Origin: Microbacterium sp. LCT-H2
GTDB lineage: Bacteria; Actinomycetota; Actinomycetes; Actinomycetales; Microbacteriaceae
DNA length: 64,000 nt
Reading direction: 5' to 3'
Assembly (NCBI RefSeq): GCF_001866135.1
Contig: NZ_MODW01000001.1
Location: 248,001-312,000 of the forward strand
Under the pieces are notes generated by a model. That model saw nothing but the letters and a program-made list of their open reading frames with translations, searched no databases and was not told where the DNA came from. The translations under genes were made by a program, and so were the position numbers. This document shows, piece after piece, positions 33,808-41,650 of the stretch (positions are counted from its first letter, which is position 1; every line of letters starts with the position of its first letter).

Positions 33808-34458
33808 TCAGGAGTCCTCCGCCAGCGCGTCCTTGACGAGCGTGGAGAGCACGGAGGTGCCGTCGATCGGACCGATGATCTTCGCGGCGACGCGGCCCTG
33901 CTTGTCGAGCACGAGCGTGGTGGGGGTGGCCGAGATCGGCACGACCTTCGCGAAGGCGAGCTTGGCCTGGGCGGTGTCCACGTCGATGAGGCTCGGGTAG
34001 GTGATCCCGAACTCGTCGGCGAACGCGACAGCCGTGTCCGCCTGGTCGCGCGTGTTGATACCGATGAACTGCACGTCCGCGTCCTGGTGCTCCTGCCAGA
34101 CGGCCTCCAGGTCGGGGGCCTCGACGCGGCACGGGGCGCAGCCGGCGTACCAGAAGTTCACGACCGCGACCTTCCCGGCGATGTCGGCGCTGTCGAAGTC
34201 CTCGCCGTGCTCGGTGACCCCGGCGAACTCGACCGGCTCGCCGCGTTCGGCGACGGGGATCTCGACGATCGCGCCGTCGGCCGCGACATAGCCGGTGTTC
34301 TCGCCGTTCAGGAACGACTCGCTCACGGCGTCGGGAGCGCAGGCGCTCAGACCGACGGCGAGCACCGCAGCGAGCGCGGCTCCGCCCAGGCGGCCGAGGG
34401 GCCGAAGACGGGAGGGGCGGCCGTTGCGGATCGGGTGAATCCTGGAAGCGCGGGACAC
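33808..34458 (-). CDS. TlpA/ResA-like thiol-disulfide oxidoreductase, lipoprotein
   Basis: 216 residues. Lipobox VGLSAC (Cys40) suggests an anchored extracytoplasmic protein. The thioredoxin fold has VVNFWYAGCAPCRVEAPDL with redox pair C-A-P-C, and a cis-Pro region in ISATPTTLVLD. It would reduce the CxxCH of apocytochrome c before heme attachment. It is the first gene of the tlpA-ccdA-resB-ccsB operon, with TAAACT 7 nt before its GTG. Confidence 0.93.
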   Translation of the reverse strand: MSRASRIHPIRNGRPSRLRPLGRLGGAALAAVLAVGLSACAPDAVSESFLNGENTGYVAADGAIVEIPVAERGEPVEFAGVTEHGEDFDSADIAGKVAVVNFWYAGCAPCRVEAPDLEAVWQEHQDADVQFIGINTRDQADTAVAFADEFGITYPSLIDVDTAQAKLAFAKVVPISATPTTLVLDKQGRVAAKIIGPIDGTSVLSTLVKDALAEDS

Positions 34459-34465
34459 GTCTCCG

Positions 34466-34471
34466 AGTTTA
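34466..34471 (-). promoter_or_regulatory. -10 element of the cytochrome c maturation operon
   Basis: Minus-strand TAAACT, 7 nt before the GTG at 34458. Confidence 0.45.
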
Positions 34472-34513
34472 CGCAGAGCTTCCTATGCATCGGCCGGGTA
34501 CCCCCGGGGGGAG

Positions 34514-34918
34514 TCAGAAGCGCGCGAGCACGTCGTCCACCCCGGCGCGGAACCGCGGACAGGTCGCGATGTCGTGCGCCCGGCACCCCATGGCGTGCTC
34601 GGTCATCTCCCGCGATCGCCGCATCTCCTCCATCCGGCGGTCGAGGTCGTCGAGATGTTGCTGCAGCACCTGATGCCGCCCGGCGCTGCCGTCGTCGAGG
34701 AGCACGGCGATCTGGTCGAGGCTCATCCCGGCGGCCTTGCTGCGCTGGATGACGGCGATGCGCACGACCTCGTCCTCGCCGTACCGACGCCGGCCCGCCG
34801 GGTCGCGGGGCGGCCGGAGCAGTCCGACGGTCTCCCAGTGCCGCAGCACGTTCGTCGGCAGGTCGAACCGCGCGGCGACCTCGCCGACGGACCACGGGTG
34901 CGGGTCGCTTGACTTCAT
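34514..34918 (-). CDS. MerR-family transcriptional regulator
   Basis: 134 residues. The HTH is WSVGEVAARFDLPTNVLRHWETVGLL with the wing RRRYGEDEVVRIAVI. A dimerisation coiled coil follows (about 75-110). The C-terminal segment has two cysteines, CRAHDIATCP, that could bind a metal or sense redox state. The start codon lies inside a 24-nt palindrome, so binding of the protein could affect its own translation start region. The divergent flavin reductase is the likely target. Confidence 0.93.
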   Translation of the reverse strand: MKSSDPHPWSVGEVAARFDLPTNVLRHWETVGLLRPPRDPAGRRRYGEDEVVRIAVIQRSKAAGMSLDQIAVLLDDGSAGRHQVLQQHLDDLDRRMEEMRRSREMTEHAMGCRAHDIATCPRFRAGVDDVLARF

Positions 34919-34939
34919 GTTGACATGAAGTCACAGACT
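34909..34939 (+). promoter_or_regulatory. MerR-type promoter and operator of the flavin reductase gene
   Basis: TTGACT (34909-34914) and CAGACT (34934-34939) are 19 bp apart, the lengthened spacer typical of MerR-activated promoters. The spacer holds most of a perfect palindrome, TGACTTCATGT-TG-ACATGAAGTCA (34910-34933), with 11-bp arms. Confidence 0.8.
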
Positions 34940-34973
34940 GGTGCCGAACGCAAGACGCGAGAAGGGAACCCCC

Positions 34974-35867
34974 ATGTACGACGCGATCGTGATCGGTGCC
35001 GGCCCCGCCGGACTCCAGGCGGCGCTGACCCTCGGACGGATGCACCGGCCCGTGCTCCTGCTGGACTCCGGCGAGTACCGCAACGGCACCGTGCGGCACA
35101 TGCACAACATGATCCTCGCCGATGGGAAGGCCCCGGCGGACCTCCGCGCCCAGGCCCGCACGGAGCTCGCGGCCTATGCGGACGTCGAGGTGCGCGACGT
35201 CGCGGCGCAGCGGATCTCGGGCGACGCGGGGACGGGCTTCACGGTGAGCTTCGCCGACGGGTCGGCGGCCGACGCCCGACGGGTGATCCTGGCGACCGGC
35301 GTCGCGGACGACCTCCCGCCGGTGCCTGGTCTCGCCGAGCTCTGGGGCGTCCGGGTCTTCAGCTGCCCGTTCTGCGACGGACACGAGCACGCCGGGAAGC
35401 CGATCGCGCTCCTCGGGGCGGCTCCCCGGGCGGCCCATCTGATCGGGTTGCTCGGCCGTATCGTCGGCGAGATCACGGTGGTCCCGGTGGGCGAGCCGTT
35501 CGCCGCGGAGGACCGTGTCGCGCTGGAGGAGCTCGGGGTGCGGGTGGCCTCCGCTCGGGTCGAGGCTGTCGCCGCGCACGGAGACGGGGTGCGGGTGCGC
35601 AGCGCGGAGGGCGACCTCGACGTCGCGGGTGTGTTCGTGGCCTCCGGCACGATGCGGCACCGGGCGTCGTTCGCCGCGGACCTCGGGCTGCAGCTCCTGG
35701 AGTCGGGGTCCATCGAGATCGACGAGTTCGGGAGGACGTCGCTTCCGGGGGTCTTCGCGGCGGGCGACCTCGCCCATCGCGCGACCCTCCCCGGCCCGAT
35801 GGCCTCGGTCCTCCTCGCCGCCGCCGCGGGACAGCTCGCCGCGGTGGGGGTGCTCCAGTCCCTCTGA
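34974..35867 (+). CDS. NAD(P)/FAD-dependent oxidoreductase, thioredoxin-reductase-like
   Basis: 297 residues. FAD-binding GAGPAG at 9-14, a C-P-F-C pair at 131-134 in VFSCPFCDGHEH (thioredoxin reductases have C-A-T/V-C), and the C-terminal FAD motif GVFAAGDLA near 257. The NAD(P) domain lacks a clean G-x-G-x-x-G/A (ALLGAAPRAAHL), so cofactor preference is unclear. No thioredoxin gene is nearby. GAGAAGGGA precedes the ATG. MerR control suggests induction by a metal, thiol stress or a drug. Confidence 0.88.
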   Translation: MYDAIVIGAGPAGLQAALTLGRMHRPVLLLDSGEYRNGTVRHMHNMILADGKAPADLRAQARTELAAYADVEVRDVAAQRISGDAGTGFTVSFADGSAADARRVILATGVADDLPPVPGLAELWGVRVFSCPFCDGHEHAGKPIALLGAAPRAAHLIGLLGRIVGEITVVPVGEPFAAEDRVALEELGVRVASARVEAVAAHGDGVRVRSAEGDLDVAGVFVASGTMRHRASFAADLGLQLLESGSIEIDEFGRTSLPGVFAAGDLAHRATLPGPMASVLLAAAAGQLAAVGVLQSL

Positions 35868-35868
35868 C

Positions 35869-35927
35869 TTCGAATCGCCCGATTGGTCCCATCTCCCGGC
35901 CGGATGGGGCCATTCAGGCGACTCGAA
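35869..35927. repeat. Nested inverted repeat, family E
   Basis: Outer arms TTCGAATCGCC (35869-35879) and GGCGACTCGAA (35917-35927) pair at 10 of 11, with one A-C mismatch. Inner arms TGGTCCCATC (35884-35893) and GATGGGGCCA (35903-35912) pair with one G-U. CCGGCCGG sits at the centre. It occupies nearly the whole 66-nt gap between convergent genes. One copy in the window. Confidence 0.7.
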
Positions 35928-35933
35928 CGGGGG

Positions 35934-36575
35934 TCAGACGGCCCCGACGTCGACAGCACCGCCGGTCGCGGCGGGCTCGGCGTACGAGACCTCGCGCCAG
36001 ACGTCGCCGACGCGCGCGAACGAGGTCACGCTCGACAGGGTGCAGCGGCGGGTCCGCGGGTCGTGCTGCAGCGGAAGGCCGGCGACGCGGAGGTGCGTGA
36101 TCCAGATGGGCGCCTGATGCGACACCATCACGATGTCCCCCGCGGTCGGGATCTCGGCCGCGGCCGTCCACGCCTCGTCCATCACCCCGAGCATGCGCTC
36201 CGCGATCGACGCGTACGGCTCGCCCCAGCTCGGCAGCGACGGCTGACGCAGGTGCCACCAGTTCATCGGGTTCATCAGCGACCGCCGCATCCGGGTGCCC
36301 TCGAACACGTTCGTCGGCTCGATCAGACGGATGTCGGTCTCGGGTTCGAGGTCGAACACCTCCGCGAACGGGGCAGCCGACTCCTGCGCACGCTCCAGCG
36401 GCGACGCGAACAGGGCGGTCACCGGATCGCCGAGCCCCGCCACGTGCTCCGCCGCCGCCTGCGCCATCTCCTCCCCCGCAGTGCTGAGGTGATAGTCGGG
36501 CAGCCGTCCGTAGAGCACGCGGGACGGGTTGTGCACCTCACCGTGGCGAACGAGGTGCAGAAGTGATGCCGCCAC
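35934..36575 (-). CDS. Histidine phosphatase family protein
   Basis: 213 residues. The phospho-acceptor motif LVRHGEVHNP lies at residues 7-16, with SPLERAQESAAPFAEV near 58 and the second catalytic His in VMVSHQAP near 150. It is a phosphoglycerate-mutase-like phosphatase; the substrate is not deducible. The GTG is 1 nt from the stop of the DUF5684 gene, so the two are coupled. Confidence 0.9.
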   Translation of the reverse strand: MAASLLHLVRHGEVHNPSRVLYGRLPDYHLSTAGEEMAQAAAEHVAGLGDPVTALFASPLERAQESAAPFAEVFDLEPETDIRLIEPTNVFEGTRMRRSLMNPMNWWHLRQPSLPSWGEPYASIAERMLGVMDEAWTAAAEIPTAGDIVMVSHQAPIWITHLRVAGLPLQHDPRTRRCTLSSVTSFARVGDVWREVSYAEPAATGGAVDVGAV

Positions 36576-36576
36576 G

Positions 36577-36966
36577 TCAGACCTCGCGGTAGCGGGAGTC
36601 GCCGAACCCGAGGATCAGATAGCCGATGTAGGGGAAAAGGAACAGCAGGAAGAAGGAGAACACCCCGCCCTTGCCGAAGCGCGCGCCGAGCTTGAACGCG
36701 ACGATGACCCCGAGGATGAAGTTCGCGATCGGCACGAGGTAGAGCAGGGCGAACCAGCCCGACATCCCGGCGATCTTCACGAGGAACACGACATTCACGA
36801 TCGGGATGATCGCGAGGATGCCGGGGTACCCCGCCTTCGTGAAGACCTTCCACAGTCCCACCACGACGAGGATGTAGAAGATGAGGGCGATGAGTCCCGT
36901 CGTGCCCGAGAAGATCGCGCCGAACAGGTCGGGAAGGCCGTTGCCGTCCGAGATGGAGAGGTGCAT
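36577..36966 (-). CDS. DUF5684-type small membrane protein
   Basis: 129 residues with about four membrane segments and the segment FTKAGYPGILAIIPIVNVV, which is characteristic of a widespread family of unknown role. It ends in a short charged tail. It lies between aspS (divergent) and the phosphatase gene to which it is coupled. Confidence 0.8.
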   Translation of the reverse strand: MHLSISDGNGLPDLFGAIFSGTTGLIALIFYILVVVGLWKVFTKAGYPGILAIIPIVNVVFLVKIAGMSGWFALLYLVPIANFILGVIVAFKLGARFGKGGVFSFFLLFLFPYIGYLILGFGDSRYREV

Positions 36967-37053
36967 GGGGGTCCGCCTTTCGTCGTGGCGATCCTACTGA
37001 GGTGCCGCTGCTCCGCGCTGGTGACCCGGCCGGGAAGGGCCGGGACGCCCGCG

Positions 37054-37059
37054 TAGACT
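37054..37059 (+). promoter_or_regulatory. Candidate -10 element of aspS
   Basis: TAGACT, about 40 nt before the GTG; no good -35 sequence is visible. It would give a leader containing the AGGAGGAAT ribosome-binding site. Confidence 0.35.
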
Positions 37060-37099
37060 GGGCGGGTTCATCTTTTCCCCGGATCAGGAGGAATCCTCC

Positions 37100-38878
37100 G
37101 TGCTGCGCACCCACTCCGCAGGCTCCCTGCGCGCCGAGAACATCGGTCAGACCGTCACCCTCACCGGGTGGGTCGATCGTCGTCGTGACCACGGAGGCGT
37201 CGCTTTCATCGATCTGCGGGACGCGTCGGGCATCGCCCAGGTCGTCATCCGCGACGAGGAGATCGCCCACCCGCTGCGCAACGAGTTCGTCCTCAAGGTC
37301 ACCGGCGAGGTGTCGCGACGCCCCGAGGGCAACGCCAACCCGAACCTCCCCTCCGGCGAGATCGAGGTCATCGCGGCCGACGTCGAGGTGCTGAACGAGT
37401 CGGCCCCGCTGCCGTTCCAGGTCTCGACCGCTCTGGCCGACACCGAGACCGTCGGCGAGGAGGCGCGCCTGAAGTACCGCTACCTCGACCTCCGCCGCCC
37501 GGCCGCCGCCTCCGCGCTGCGCCTGCGGTCCGACGTCTACAAGGCGATCCGCGACGTGCTGCACGCCGAGGACTTCACCGAGGTCGAGACCCCGACCCTC
37601 ACCCGTTCCACACCGGAGGGCGCCCGTGACTTCGTCGTCCCCGCCCGCCTGCACCCGGGCAGCTGGTACGCCCTGCCCCAGTCGCCGCAGCTCTTCAAGC
37701 AGCTGCTCATGGTCGGCGGCGTGGAGAAGTACTTCCAGATCGCCCGCTGCTACCGCGACGAGGACTTCCGCGCCGACCGTCAGCCCGAGTTCACGCAGCT
37801 CGACATCGAGATGAGCTTCGTCGACCAGGAGGACGTGATCGCCCTCATGGAGTCGCTCATCGTGGCGATGTGGAAGACGATCGGCGTCGAGGTGCAGACC
37901 CCGCTGCCGCGGATGACGTACGCCGACGCCATGGCGAAGTACGGCTCCGACAAGCCCGACCTCCGCTTCGGGCTCCAGCTCGTCGAGGCGACCGAGTACT
38001 TCAAGGACACCCCGTTCCGCGTGTTCCAGGCCGAGTACGTCGGTGCGGTGCGCATGCCCGGCGGTGCGAGCCAGCCGCGCAAGCAGCTCGACGCCTGGCA
38101 GGACTGGGCCAAGCAGCGCGGCGCCCGTGGTCTCGCCTACGTGCTGTTCAACGAGGACGGCACCCTGGGTGGGCCTGCCGCGAAGAACCTGTCCGAGGCC
38201 GAGCAGGCGGGCCTGGCGGAGTTCGTCGGCGCCGAGCCGGGCGACTGCGTGTTCTTCGCCGCCGGTGCCGCCAAGGAGAGCCGGGCGCTGCTCGGCGCCG
38301 CACGGGTCGAGATCGGCCGTCGCCTCGGCTACCTGAACCCGGATGAGTTCGCCTTCACCTGGGTCGTCGACGCTCCCATGTTCGAGCCGGCCGCCGACGC
38401 GGTCGCCTCCGGAGACGTGGCGGTGGGCGCGGGTGCCTGGACGGCGGTGCACCACGCGTTCACGGGCCCGAAGCCCGAGTTCGAGGACACGTTCGACACC
38501 GACCCCGGATCGGCCCTCGCCTACGCGTACGACATCGTGTGCAACGGCTCGGAGCTCGGCGGCGGGTCCATCCGCATCCACCGCGAGGACATCCAGAAGC
38601 GGGTCTTCGAGGTCATGGGCATCAGCGACGAGGTGGCGCAGGAGCAGTTCGGCTTCCTCCTCGATGCGTTCAAGTTCGGCGCTCCCCCGCACGGCGGCAT
38701 CGCGCTCGGCATGGACCGCGTGCTCCAGCACCTGACGAAGACCGAGTCGATCCGCGACGTCATCGCCTTCCCGAAGTCCGGGAACGGCTTCGATCCCCTC
38801 ACCTCCGCTCCCGCGCCGATCACCCCCGAGCAGCGCGCCGAGGCCGGTGTGGACTTCACCCCCGAGGACGAGGCCTGA
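37100..38878 (+). CDS. aspS: Aspartyl-tRNA synthetase (probably non-discriminating Asp/Asn type)
   Basis: 592-residue class II synthetase. Order: N-terminal anticodon-binding OB fold (about 1-110), motif 2 [17 protein letters not shown] near 220, the bacterial GAD insertion (about 290-420), and motif 3 [13 protein letters not shown] near 535. His31 in [10 protein letters not shown] occupies the position where a His marks enzymes that also charge tRNA-Asn, whereas discriminating enzymes have Leu; this is a known correlate and not proof. The GTG follows AGGAGG at a good distance. Confidence 0.96.
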   Translation: MLRTHSAGSLRAENIGQTVTLTGWVDRRRDHGGVAFIDLRDASGIAQVVIRDEEIAHPLRNEFVLKVTGEVSRRPEGNANPNLPSGEIEVIAADVEVLNESAPLPFQVSTALADTETVGEEARLKYRYLDLRRPAAASALRLRSDVYKAIRDVLHAEDFTEVETPTLTRSTPEGARDFVVPARLHPGSWYALPQSPQLFKQLLMVGGVEKYFQIARCYRDEDFRADRQPEFTQLDIEMSFVDQEDVIALMESLIVAMWKTIGVEVQTPLPRMTYADAMAKYGSDKPDLRFGLQLVEATEYFKDTPFRVFQAEYVGAVRMPGGASQPRKQLDAWQDWAKQRGARGLAYVLFNEDGTLGGPAAKNLSEAEQAGLAEFVGAEPGDCVFFAAGAAKESRALLGAARVEIGRRLGYLNPDEFAFTWVVDAPMFEPAADAVASGDVAVGAGAWTAVHHAFTGPKPEFEDTFDTDPGSALAYAYDIVCNGSELGGGSIRIHREDIQKRVFEVMGISDEVAQEQFGFLLDAFKFGAPPHGGIALGMDRVLQHLTKTESIRDVIAFPKSGNGFDPLTSAPAPITPEQRAEAGVDFTPEDEA

Positions 38879-38880
38879 CC

Positions 38881-38964
38881 CGCCGAGACCCCGTCTTACC
38901 GCCGAGACCCCGGGACGCTGCCGCTGGCAGCCCGGGGTCTCGTCGCGTACCCGGGGTCTCGGCG
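38881..38964. repeat. Nested inverted repeat, family B copy 1
   Basis: Three stems are stacked. Outer: 13 bp, CGCCGAGACCCCG (38881-38893) with its complement (38952-38964). Middle: 12 bp, CGAGACCCCGGG (38903-38914) with its complement (38931-38942). Inner: GCTGCC/GGCAGC around GCT (38917-38931). Outer and middle arms share GAGACCCC. It lies between convergent aspS and the TauE-type gene. Confidence 0.85.
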
Positions 38965-38981
38965 AAGAAAGAAAGGGGGAA

Positions 38982-39800
38982 TCAGGCGAAGAGGGGGGCG
39001 AGGTTCTCGTTCCACACGTCGACGCCGAGCTTCGCGATGAGAGCCACCACGACGACGAGGAACACCACGCGGATGAACGTCGTACCGCGGGAGATGGCCA
39101 TCCGCGAGCCCAGGTAGCTGCCGCCGACGTTCGCGACCGCGAGGATGCCCCCGAGCAGCCACAGCACCGAGCCGTGCGGGATGAAGAGGAGCAGCGCCCC
39201 CGCGTTCGTCGCGAGATTGACGATCTTCGCCTTCGCGCTCGCCTGCAGGAAGTCGTAGCCCAGCAGCGCGACGAGAGTGATCACGAGGAAGGTGCCCGTC
39301 CCCGGACCGATCATCCCGTCGTAGAACCCGATGCCGAGCCCGGCGAGCCCGGCCATGATGTGGTGCTTGTGCCCGTGGAAGCGCAGCTGCGTCGCCGCCC
39401 CGAGCTGCGGCCGGAGCGCCGTGAACAGGGCCACCGCCAGCAGGGCGATCACGATGATGGGCTTGAAGGCGGCCGGGGGCAGCACCGTGGCGACCGCCGC
39501 ACCCCCGAACGAGCCGATCAACGCGATCACCGCCATCGGCAGAGCTGTGCGGAGGTCGGGCTTGGCCCGGCGGTAGTAGGTGATGCTGCTGGTCGCGGTC
39601 CCGAACACGGAGGCGAGCTTGTTCGTCGCGAGCGCCTGGACCGGGGCGATGCCGGGGATGAGGAGCAGCGCCGGGAGCTGCAGCAGCCCTCCGCCGCCGA
39701 CGACCGCGTCGATCCACCCGGCGCTGAACGCCGCCACGATGATGAGGATCAGCATCCCCCAGGTGAGCTGCTCGAGACCGAGGAGGCTGCCGATATCCAC
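38982..39800 (-). CDS. Sulfite exporter TauE/SafE (TSUP) family membrane protein
   Basis: 272 residues with about eight membrane segments. The two half-family motifs are visible: SAGWIDAVVGGGGLLQLPALLL near residue 25 and IGFYDGMIGPGTGTFLVITLV near 155. Members move sulfite, sulfoacetate or other organosulfur anions; specificity is unknown. The GTG at 39800 was chosen as the start nearest the first membrane segment. It has neither a clear Shine-Dalgarno sequence nor a -10 element, so the start is uncertain. Confidence 0.87.
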   Translation of the reverse strand: MDIGSLLGLEQLTWGMLILIIVAAFSAGWIDAVVGGGGLLQLPALLLIPGIAPVQALATNKLASVFGTATSSITYYRRAKPDLRTALPMAVIALIGSFGGAAVATVLPPAAFKPIIVIALLAVALFTALRPQLGAATQLRFHGHKHHIMAGLAGLGIGFYDGMIGPGTGTFLVITLVALLGYDFLQASAKAKIVNLATNAGALLLFIPHGSVLWLLGGILAVANVGGSYLGSRMAISRGTTFIRVVFLVVVVALIAKLGVDVWNENLAPLFA

Positions 39801-39848
39801 TCCGCCATGATTCCAGACCCGCGGGCGCCGTCCCGCATCCACCGCTGG

Positions 39849-39854
39849 CAGACT
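39849..39854 (+). promoter_or_regulatory. -10-like element of GNAT gene 39861
   Basis: CAGACT ends 6 nt before the ATG. Confidence 0.4.
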
Positions 39855-39860
39855 GGGCTC

Positions 39861-40376
39861 ATGCTCGCCGCTCTCCCGCTTCCGCATCCGTTCGCATCGA
39901 GGAGCGGGGACGCCGTGCTGCGGCGGGCGACCGAGGCCGACGCCGACGCCGTCATCGCGCTGCTCGCCGACGACCCGATCAGCGCCGCCCGCGGCGATGT
40001 GGCCTCCGACGAGGACCGCCCGGCGTACGAGCGCGGCCTCCGCGAGATCCTGGCCGACCCGTCGAACGACCTCCTCGTGATCGAGCTCGACGGCGCGGTG
40101 GTCGGCACCCTCCAGCTCACCTCGATCCCCGGGATGGCACGCCGCGGCGCCCGGCGGCTGCTCGTCGAGGCGGTCCGGGTCCGCAGCGACCTGCGGTCCT
40201 CGGGCATCGGCTCCGCGGTCATGCGCTGGGTCGGCGACACGGCGGCGCCCGCCCTCGGTGCGGCCATGGTGCAGCTCACCTCCGACGCCGCCCGCGCCGA
40301 CGCCCACCGCTTCTACGAGCGCCTCGGCTACGTGGGCTCGCACCGCGGCTTCAAGTACACCGTCCCGCAGCGCTGA
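39861..40376 (+). CDS. GNAT-family N-acetyltransferase
   Basis: 171 residues. The acetyl-CoA pyrophosphate loop is VEAVRVRSDLRSSGIGSAVMRWV (R-x-x-G-x-G/A type), followed by the HRFYERLGYVGSHRGFKY ending typical of GNAT proteins. The acceptor substrate is unknown. It is divergent from the TauE-type gene. Confidence 0.88.
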   Translation: MLAALPLPHPFASRSGDAVLRRATEADADAVIALLADDPISAARGDVASDEDRPAYERGLREILADPSNDLLVIELDGAVVGTLQLTSIPGMARRGARRLLVEAVRVRSDLRSSGIGSAVMRWVGDTAAPALGAAMVQLTSDAARADAHRFYERLGYVGSHRGFKYTVPQR

Positions 40377-40454
40377 ATCGCGGCGCATCCCCGCGCCACC
40401 CGCGCGACACCGACCGTTCACCGGAGCCGCTCCCTGCGGCTACCTCCCCCTCGT

Positions 40455-40509
40455 AGTGTCCTCTCGCAACCCGACACCGGCGCACAGCGCCGGACACCGA
40501 GAGGACACT
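40455..40509 (+). promoter_or_regulatory. Leader hairpin that would pair the ribosome-binding site of the PotD-type gene
   Basis: Outer arms AGTGTCCTCTCG (40455-40466) and CGAGAGGACACT (40498-40509) are a perfect 12-bp inverted repeat. The inner hairpin is CCGGCGC-ACA-GCGCCGG (40477-40493). The right outer arm contains the likely Shine-Dalgarno GAGAGGA and ends 1 nt before the ATG. A TAGTGT (40454-40459) overlaps the left arm and could instead be a -10 element, in which case only the inner stem is transcribed. Confidence 0.6.
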
Positions 40510-40510
40510 C

Positions 40511-41650
40511 ATGGCACGCTCCATCCGCCGCGCACGCATCGGCGCCGGCATCGCCCTGGCCACCACGGCCGTCATCGCTCTGACCTCCTGCGCCTCCGCG
40601 ACCGACTCCCCGGCCGCCGGTGACGACGCCGTGGACGCGGCGAGCGCGACCTCCGTCGAGGACTTCGGCTCGTTCGCCGACCTGGAGGCGGCCGCGAAGG
40701 AGGAGGGTCAGCTCAACGTCATCGCCCTCCCCCGCGACTGGGCGAACTACGGCGAGATCCTCGACCTGTTCACGGAGAAGTACCCCGAGATCACCGTCAA
40801 CGAGGCCTCGCCCGACGTCTCCAGCGCCGAGGAGATCCAGGCGGCCGAGACGAACAAGGGCCTCGACACCGCCCCCGACGTCTTCGACCTCGGCCTGACC
40901 GTCGCCCTGCAGAACACCGACGCCTTCGCCCCGTACAAGGTCCAGACCTGGGACGACATCCCCGACGAGCTGAAGGAGCCCACCGGCCTCTTCGTCGGCG
41001 ACTACGGCGGCTACATGTCGATCGGCTACGACTCCTCCGCCTTCGAGGCGCCGGCGGAGCTGTCCGACCTCCTCTCCGCCGACTACAAGGGCGCCGTCGC
41101 CATCAACGGCGACCCGACGCAGGCCGGAGCGGCTTTCGCCGCCGTCGGCCTGGCGACCGTGCAGTCGGACGGCACGCTGGACGACTTCCAGCCGGGCATC
41201 GACTTCTTCGCCGACCTGCAGAAGGCCGGGAACCTCCTCAAGGTCGACGTCACGACCGCGACCGTCGCCAGCGGCGAGACCCCCGTCGTCTTCGACTGGG
41301 ACTACCTGAACGCGGCGCACACGGCCGACAACCCGGACTGGAAGGTCGTGGTCTTCGACGGCACCGGCTACGCGGGCTACTACAACCAGGCCATCAACGT
41401 CGACGCTCCGAACCCGGCGGCCGCGCGTCTGTGGCAGGAGTTCCTCTACAGCGACGAGGTGCAGAACCTGTGGCTGAAGGGCGGCGCCCGTCCGGTGCGC
41501 ATGGAGGCGATGACCGAGGCCGGCACGATCGACGAGAAGCTCGCGGCCGCTCTCCCCGACGCTCCGGAGGAGACCGTCGTGCCGACCGAGGAGCAGTCCG
41601 AGAACGCCGGCACGCTGCTCGGCGAGAAGTGGGCAGCGGCGGTCCAGTGA
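40511..41650 (+). CDS. ABC transporter substrate-binding lipoprotein, PotD/AfuA-like
   Basis: 379 residues. Lipoprotein signal with lipobox IALTSC (Cys27), then an SBP domain of the spermidine/putrescine and ferric-ion group: EGQLNVIALPRDWANYGEILDLFTEKYPEITV at the start of the domain (cited by its family-like order), and VQTWDDIPDELKEPTG. It lacks features that would fix the ligand; polyamine, phosphonate or iron are all possible. It is first of a four-gene operon in which each later start overlaps the stop before it. Confidence 0.88.
   Translation: MARSIRRARIGAGIALATTAVIALTSCASATDSPAAGDDAVDAASATSVEDFGSFADLEAAAKEEGQLNVIALPRDWANYGEILDLFTEKYPEITVNEASPDVSSAEEIQAAETNKGLDTAPDVFDLGLTVALQNTDAFAPYKVQTWDDIPDELKEPTGLFVGDYGGYMSIGYDSSAFEAPAELSDLLSADYKGAVAINGDPTQAGAAFAAVGLATVQSDGTLDDFQPGIDFFADLQKAGNLLKVDVTTATVASGETPVVFDWDYLNAAHTADNPDWKVVVFDGTGYAGYYNQAINVDAPNPAAARLWQEFLYSDEVQNLWLKGGARPVRMEAMTEAGTIDEKLAAALPDAPEETVVPTEEQSENAGTLLGEKWAAAVQ

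Noticed and set aside
40455..40509. Leader hairpin as a known riboswitch (TPP, glycine, guanidine types considered)
   Set aside because: The conserved cores of these classes are not present in the leader; only the nested inverted repeat is seen.
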